A DNA stretch of 29,321 nucleotides from a virus. The notes under the pieces were generated by a model, which made no database searches, was not told where the DNA came from, and was given only the letters and a program-made list of their open reading frames with translations. This document shows positions 27,568 through 29,321 of this stretch, in pieces (position 1 is the stretch's first letter; each line of letters begins with the position of its first letter). Made by a program: the position numbers and the translations under genes. The DNA lies in the IMG/VR virus record IMGVR_UViG_3300025636_000021, positions 1 through 29,321 of that record; one strand, written 5' to 3'.

Positions 27568-27596
27568 TTGACATACTAATAATAGTATGCTAGTAT
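27568..27596 (+). promoter_or_regulatory. Promoter with internal palindromic operator, ahead of the small RNA
   Basis: TTGACA at 27568-27573 is followed after 17 bases by TAGTAT at 27591-27596. The spacer carries a perfect inverted repeat, CATACTA-ATAA-TAGTATG (27572-27589), exactly where a repressor would block polymerase. No ORF of note follows before the terminator at 27687, so it should drive the candidate RNA. Confidence 0.6.
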
Positions 27597-27603
27597 ATAA
27601 CTA

Positions 27604-27715
27604 TAACATAAAAAGATAGATTGTTACCCTCTCAACTCTCATTACAACTACTTTTTATGCTATTCCCTATATCATAGGGAAAGAAGACCCAGTGCAGTAA
27701 TGTGCTGGGTTTTTT
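27604..27715 (+). ncRNA. Candidate small regulatory RNA
   Basis: A ~110-nt transcript is predicted between the promoter at 27568 and the terminator at 27687. No start codon with a ribosome site lies in it. Its predicted parts are: an outer stem CATAAAAAG (27607-27615) with CTTTTTATG (27651-27659), closing a pyrimidine-rich open loop of 35 bases; a perfect 8-bp hairpin TTCCCTAT-ATC-ATAGGGAA (27663-27681); and the terminator hairpin. The loop piece TTACCCTCTCAA (27624-27635) is complementary to the gp53 ribosome site (11 pairs, one bulge), and its CTCTCAA to the gp25 site. A role in blocking baseplate translation is inference. Confidence 0.5.
27687..27715 (+). terminator. Intrinsic terminator of the small RNA / gp55 unit
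   Basis: ACCCAG at 27687-27692 pairs with CTGGGT at 27705-27710; four further pairs (two G-U) close a GTAA tetraloop, and six T follow at 27710-27715. It would end both the small RNA and read-through from the upstream genes. Confidence 0.85.
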
Positions 27716-27717
27716 AA

Positions 27718-27753
27718 TTGACAAACTCTAGATATTTTGTTATGATAAATATA
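27718..27753 (+). promoter_or_regulatory. Promoter for the 62-residue gene and membrane protein, with late-type box
   Basis: TTGACA at 27718-27723, 17 bases, then TATGAT at 27741-27746 form a good sigma70 promoter directly after the terminator. GATAAATA at 27744-27751 overlaps it and resembles the late promoters, so the genes may be read both early and late. CAGGAG follows before the ATG at 27779. Confidence 0.65.
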
Positions 27754-27778
27754 CTATAATAACAAACAGGAGATTTTT

Positions 27779-27967
27779 ATGAGTATCACACGGCAACCTA
27801 CCGAGAAGTCAACAAAAGATCGCAATGATGCAGAAATGGCAGTACAAGAGTTTTTGAAGAAGGGTGGAAAAATAGAATCTATTCCTGAAGGGTTAGGCAC
27901 TGATGCAGCAGATATGAAGTATAAATTTAGAAAGCCACCAAAAAGAAAAATTCCAAAAGAAGACTAA
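27779..27967 (+). CDS. Small basic protein, unknown
   Basis: A 62-residue protein that I do not place in a family. It has a charged N terminus, a helix near residues 14-30 (RNDAEMAVQEFLKKGGK), and a basic C-terminal tail (KFRKPPKRKIPKED). The Gly-Gly-Lys after the helix and the basic end could suit nucleic acid binding, but there is no firm motif. A CAGGAG ribosome site lies about seven bases upstream. Its stop overlaps the start of the next gene (TAATG), so the two are coupled. Confidence 0.8.
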   Translation: MSITRQPTEKSTKDRNDAEMAVQEFLKKGGKIESIPEGLGTDAADMKYKFRKPPKRKIPKED

Positions 27968-28299
27968 TGGAATTCATACTTAAATCAATAATTGGTGGTA
28001 TTATTATCGCCAGTGTAGTCACTGTAGCTCAGCGTGGTAATCCTACGTTGGGCGCTTTGATTCTGGGTATACCTTTAACTAGCGTGGTTAGTATTCTCTT
28101 TATGTACTATTCTGGCGTTGATGTTGCAGTATTTTCACAATTAGCAAAAGAGACAATTATATTTGTCTTAGTGAGTTTAGTATTCTTTCCATTATTTGTA
28201 TTTCTAGTTAAAAATATTCAATTCTTACCTGCATTGTCTATCAGCCTAATTGCAACTATGGCTTGTTTGTATATCTCAAAGATTTATCTAGAAAGTTAG
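27967..28299 (+). CDS. Four-helix membrane protein, DUF3147-like
   Basis: A 110-residue, strongly hydrophobic protein with four likely membrane helices at about residues 2-20, 28-48, 63-81 and 86-106. A short polar turn after the first helix (AQRGNPTLGALILGIPLTS) recalls the DUF3147 family of small inner-membrane proteins, for which no function is known. The size is right for the family. A holin-like role cannot be excluded, but the helix number and the conserved Pro-rich turn favour DUF3147. It starts on the last base of the previous stop and overlaps the converging nuclease gene by four bases. Confidence 0.8.
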   Translation: MEFILKSIIGGIIIASVVTVAQRGNPTLGALILGIPLTSVVSILFMYYSGVDVAVFSQLAKETIIFVLVSLVFFPLFVFLVKNIQFLPALSISLIATMACLYISKIYLES

Positions 28300-28841
28300 T
28301 AAAAAGAATTTTTGTCAAATCCATTGACACATGCATCTTTGATCTTATCTGTATTCTTCATCCAAAATGGATCCCATGCCGCAAAAATCCATTTACCGTG
28401 CTTTGCACTATCATATATTGTATAGTTAGTTGTTGTGAATCCAGCCTGATACATATGTTCCGGATAACAAATAAATTGACCTTTACGAGTAATTTTAATA
28501 AACATAATATTAACATCGTTATCTTCAGCAACATCAAGACATTGGTCAATCCATTCTTCTAATATCGGTATGTGCTTATCCATAAAAAAGTGGTGAAATG
28601 TAAAGTCTGCATAATTCTTGCACTCACAATTGAAATACTTCCAATCATCGGGTGGAATAATATCTCCCTTAAAACTACGAACTTGGCCTTCACTAAGATG
28701 CTGCGCACGATGGAAGTTACTACCACCGATATACGCACCACTATTGGGAACACGTACAAAACTATCACCATATTTCTCACTTAGAAATTTAGCTACATCA
28801 CGTTCATAACTACTTCCTTTTGTTTTACTTTTACTAGCCAT
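28296..28841 (-). CDS. PD-(D/E)XK nuclease, Holliday-junction-resolvase-like
   Basis: A 181-residue protein with the layout of a small PD-(D/E)XK nuclease: Glu13 in SSYERDVAKFLSEKYG (first helix), Asp60 in FKGDIIPP, and Glu73-x-Lys75 in NCECKNY, followed by aromatic-rich strands. The N-terminal KGSSYERDVAKFL resembles archaeal-type Hjc resolvases and related phage enzymes. It could resolve branched DNA before packaging or cut foreign DNA; T4 uses gp49, which is unrelated, for the former. It is alone on the minus strand, facing the plus-strand unit. Only a weak ribosome site (GGACAG) precedes the ATG. A perfect inverted repeat lies 23 bases upstream. Confidence 0.82.
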   Translation of the reverse strand: MASKSKTKGSSYERDVAKFLSEKYGDSFVRVPNSGAYIGGSNFHRAQHLSEGQVRSFKGDIIPPDDWKYFNCECKNYADFTFHHFFMDKHIPILEEWIDQCLDVAEDNDVNIMFIKITRKGQFICYPEHMYQAGFTTTNYTIYDSAKHGKWIFAAWDPFWMKNTDKIKDACVNGFDKNSFY

Positions 28842-29321
28842 ATCTGTCCATTTCTATATAATCATTACTATCTATTTAACTATAGTAATTATGTAGTTAT
28901 CTTTAAAGGTCTAAAGACCTAATACTTTCATTAATTTCATTCGTTCCACTCATTCAATTAATTCAGTATTTGTTTTTTAAATTAATAATATTATTATATG
29001 GTATTAGATATTATATAATATATTCAATCTTATATATTCTGTCCTGAAGAGTATCCACAATTGCCCTGTTGCCAGGACAATTGATAAAAAACTATAAACA
29101 GAGTATGTCCTGTCCTATGTTTCGTACCTAATGTATGTGAACTAGCTGCCAGATACAGCAAGGTCGGTTGGCGATCCCCTCATCATTCACTATTGCGTCT
29201 TTCGACCCAACGGCACCCTTATGATATCTATACATTAAAAAACATCACAGAGCCGATAGTGCTATAGTAGCCTATCATCGGTTATATTATTAAACTGGTC
29301 AACCACGCGCCTTTAGAGCCG
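28842..29321. other. Gene-free region with several hairpins, possible structured RNA
   Basis: No ORF of note lies here on either strand. The left part to about 29040 is very AT-rich. The rest is richer in G and C and holds several possible hairpins: AGGTCT-AA-AGACCT at 28907-28920; CAATTGcCCTG/CAGGaCAATTG at 29058-29083 with a TTGC loop; GCTG/CAGC at 29145-29159; a compound stem at 29160-29220; and AGCCGAT/ATCGGTT at 29251-29283 enclosing GCTA/TAGC. I could not fit a tRNA or a known riboswitch. Confidence 0.45.
28864..28889. promoter_or_regulatory. Perfect 8-bp inverted repeat upstream of the nuclease gene
   Basis: ATTACTAT (28864-28871) and ATAGTAAT (28882-28889) are exact complements ten bases apart. 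The position just upstream of a gene start suggests an operator. The half-site shares TACTA with the operator-like repeat at 27572-27589. Confidence 0.4.

Noticed and set aside
28310-28340. TGTCAA/TTGACA repeat after the convergent genes as a terminator or promoter
   Set aside because: There is no T-tract right after the stem on either strand, and the bases are coding for the end of the nuclease.
28572-28809. Plus-strand ORFs opposite the nuclease gene
   Set aside because: The minus-strand protein has coherent nuclease motifs and the plus-strand frames do not.
29058-29083. Hairpin at 29058-29083 as a terminator
   Set aside because: It is followed by A-rich sequence on the plus strand, and on the minus strand the T-run comes before the stem, so neither direction fits.
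29285-29321. Possible 3' end of a minus-strand gene entering from the right edge
   Set aside because: All three minus frames stop within about 40 bases; the longest reads SKGAWLTSLII before TAA, too short to call.
29041-29321. tRNA, glutamine riboswitch, RNase P or similar in the structured right-hand region
   Set aside because: No T-loop with a matching acceptor stem, and none of the conserved bases of these RNAs could be located.
1-29321. CRISPR arrays, insertion sequences, integrase or attachment sites
   Set aside because: No spaced short repeats, transposase or integrase motifs were seen; the only DNA-level repeat noted is the 38-bp promoter element.

Overview
The window is a stretch of an AT-rich genome of a T4-like myovirus, most probably a marine one. 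The evidence is a set of recognisable T4-type proteins: baseplate gp48, gp53, gp5-like hub, gp25 and gp6, the late sigma factor gp55, and the recombination nuclease pair gp47/gp46. There are no tRNA, rRNA or host housekeeping genes. The marine assignment is an inference from the general look of the long structural proteins and small accessory genes; the host cannot be named from the sequence.

Layout. Two minus-strand blocks carry late structural genes. Block one (22952 down to 14262) is gp48-like tube cap, gp53-like wedge, a 1671-residue hub/tail protein with an N-terminal lysozyme-like domain, a gp5-like spike with a C-terminal M15-type peptidase, and a 212-residue protein with a degenerate GH24 lysozyme-like region. 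Block two (13329 down to the left edge) is gp25, an enlarged gp6 of 1447 residues, and a giant structural protein of at least 2873 residues that runs off the window. Between the blocks, on the plus strand, a small coiled-coil gene and a complete clpP have their own sigma70-type promoter and an intrinsic terminator embedded in the opposing gene. From 23082 rightwards the plus strand carries gp55, gp47, a short-chain dehydrogenase-like gene, gp46, a 58-residue Hc1-like basic protein, a candidate small RNA, and two small genes (one a four-helix membrane protein). A minus-strand PD-(D/E)XK nuclease gene converges on them. The last 480 bases have no gene but contain several hairpins.

Regulation. 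Each late block starts behind a T4-type late promoter (GATAAATACT) with a nearly identical 38-bp element, facing a sigma70-type promoter on the other strand. gp55, encoded here, would direct host RNA polymerase to the late promoters. Within the late blocks most genes are joined by TAA-A(1-3)-ATG junctions, which suggests translational coupling.

Most noteworthy: (1) a 110-nt candidate small RNA at 27604-27715 with its own promoter, a perfect operator-like palindrome in that promoter, three predicted stems and a terminator; its open loop is complementary to the Shine-Dalgarno regions of gp25 and gp53; (2) the duplicated late-promoter element; (3) a structured gene-free region at the right edge; (4) five tandem flagellar-hook-like modules in the giant protein; (5) three different wall-degrading-type domains in adjacent hub genes.
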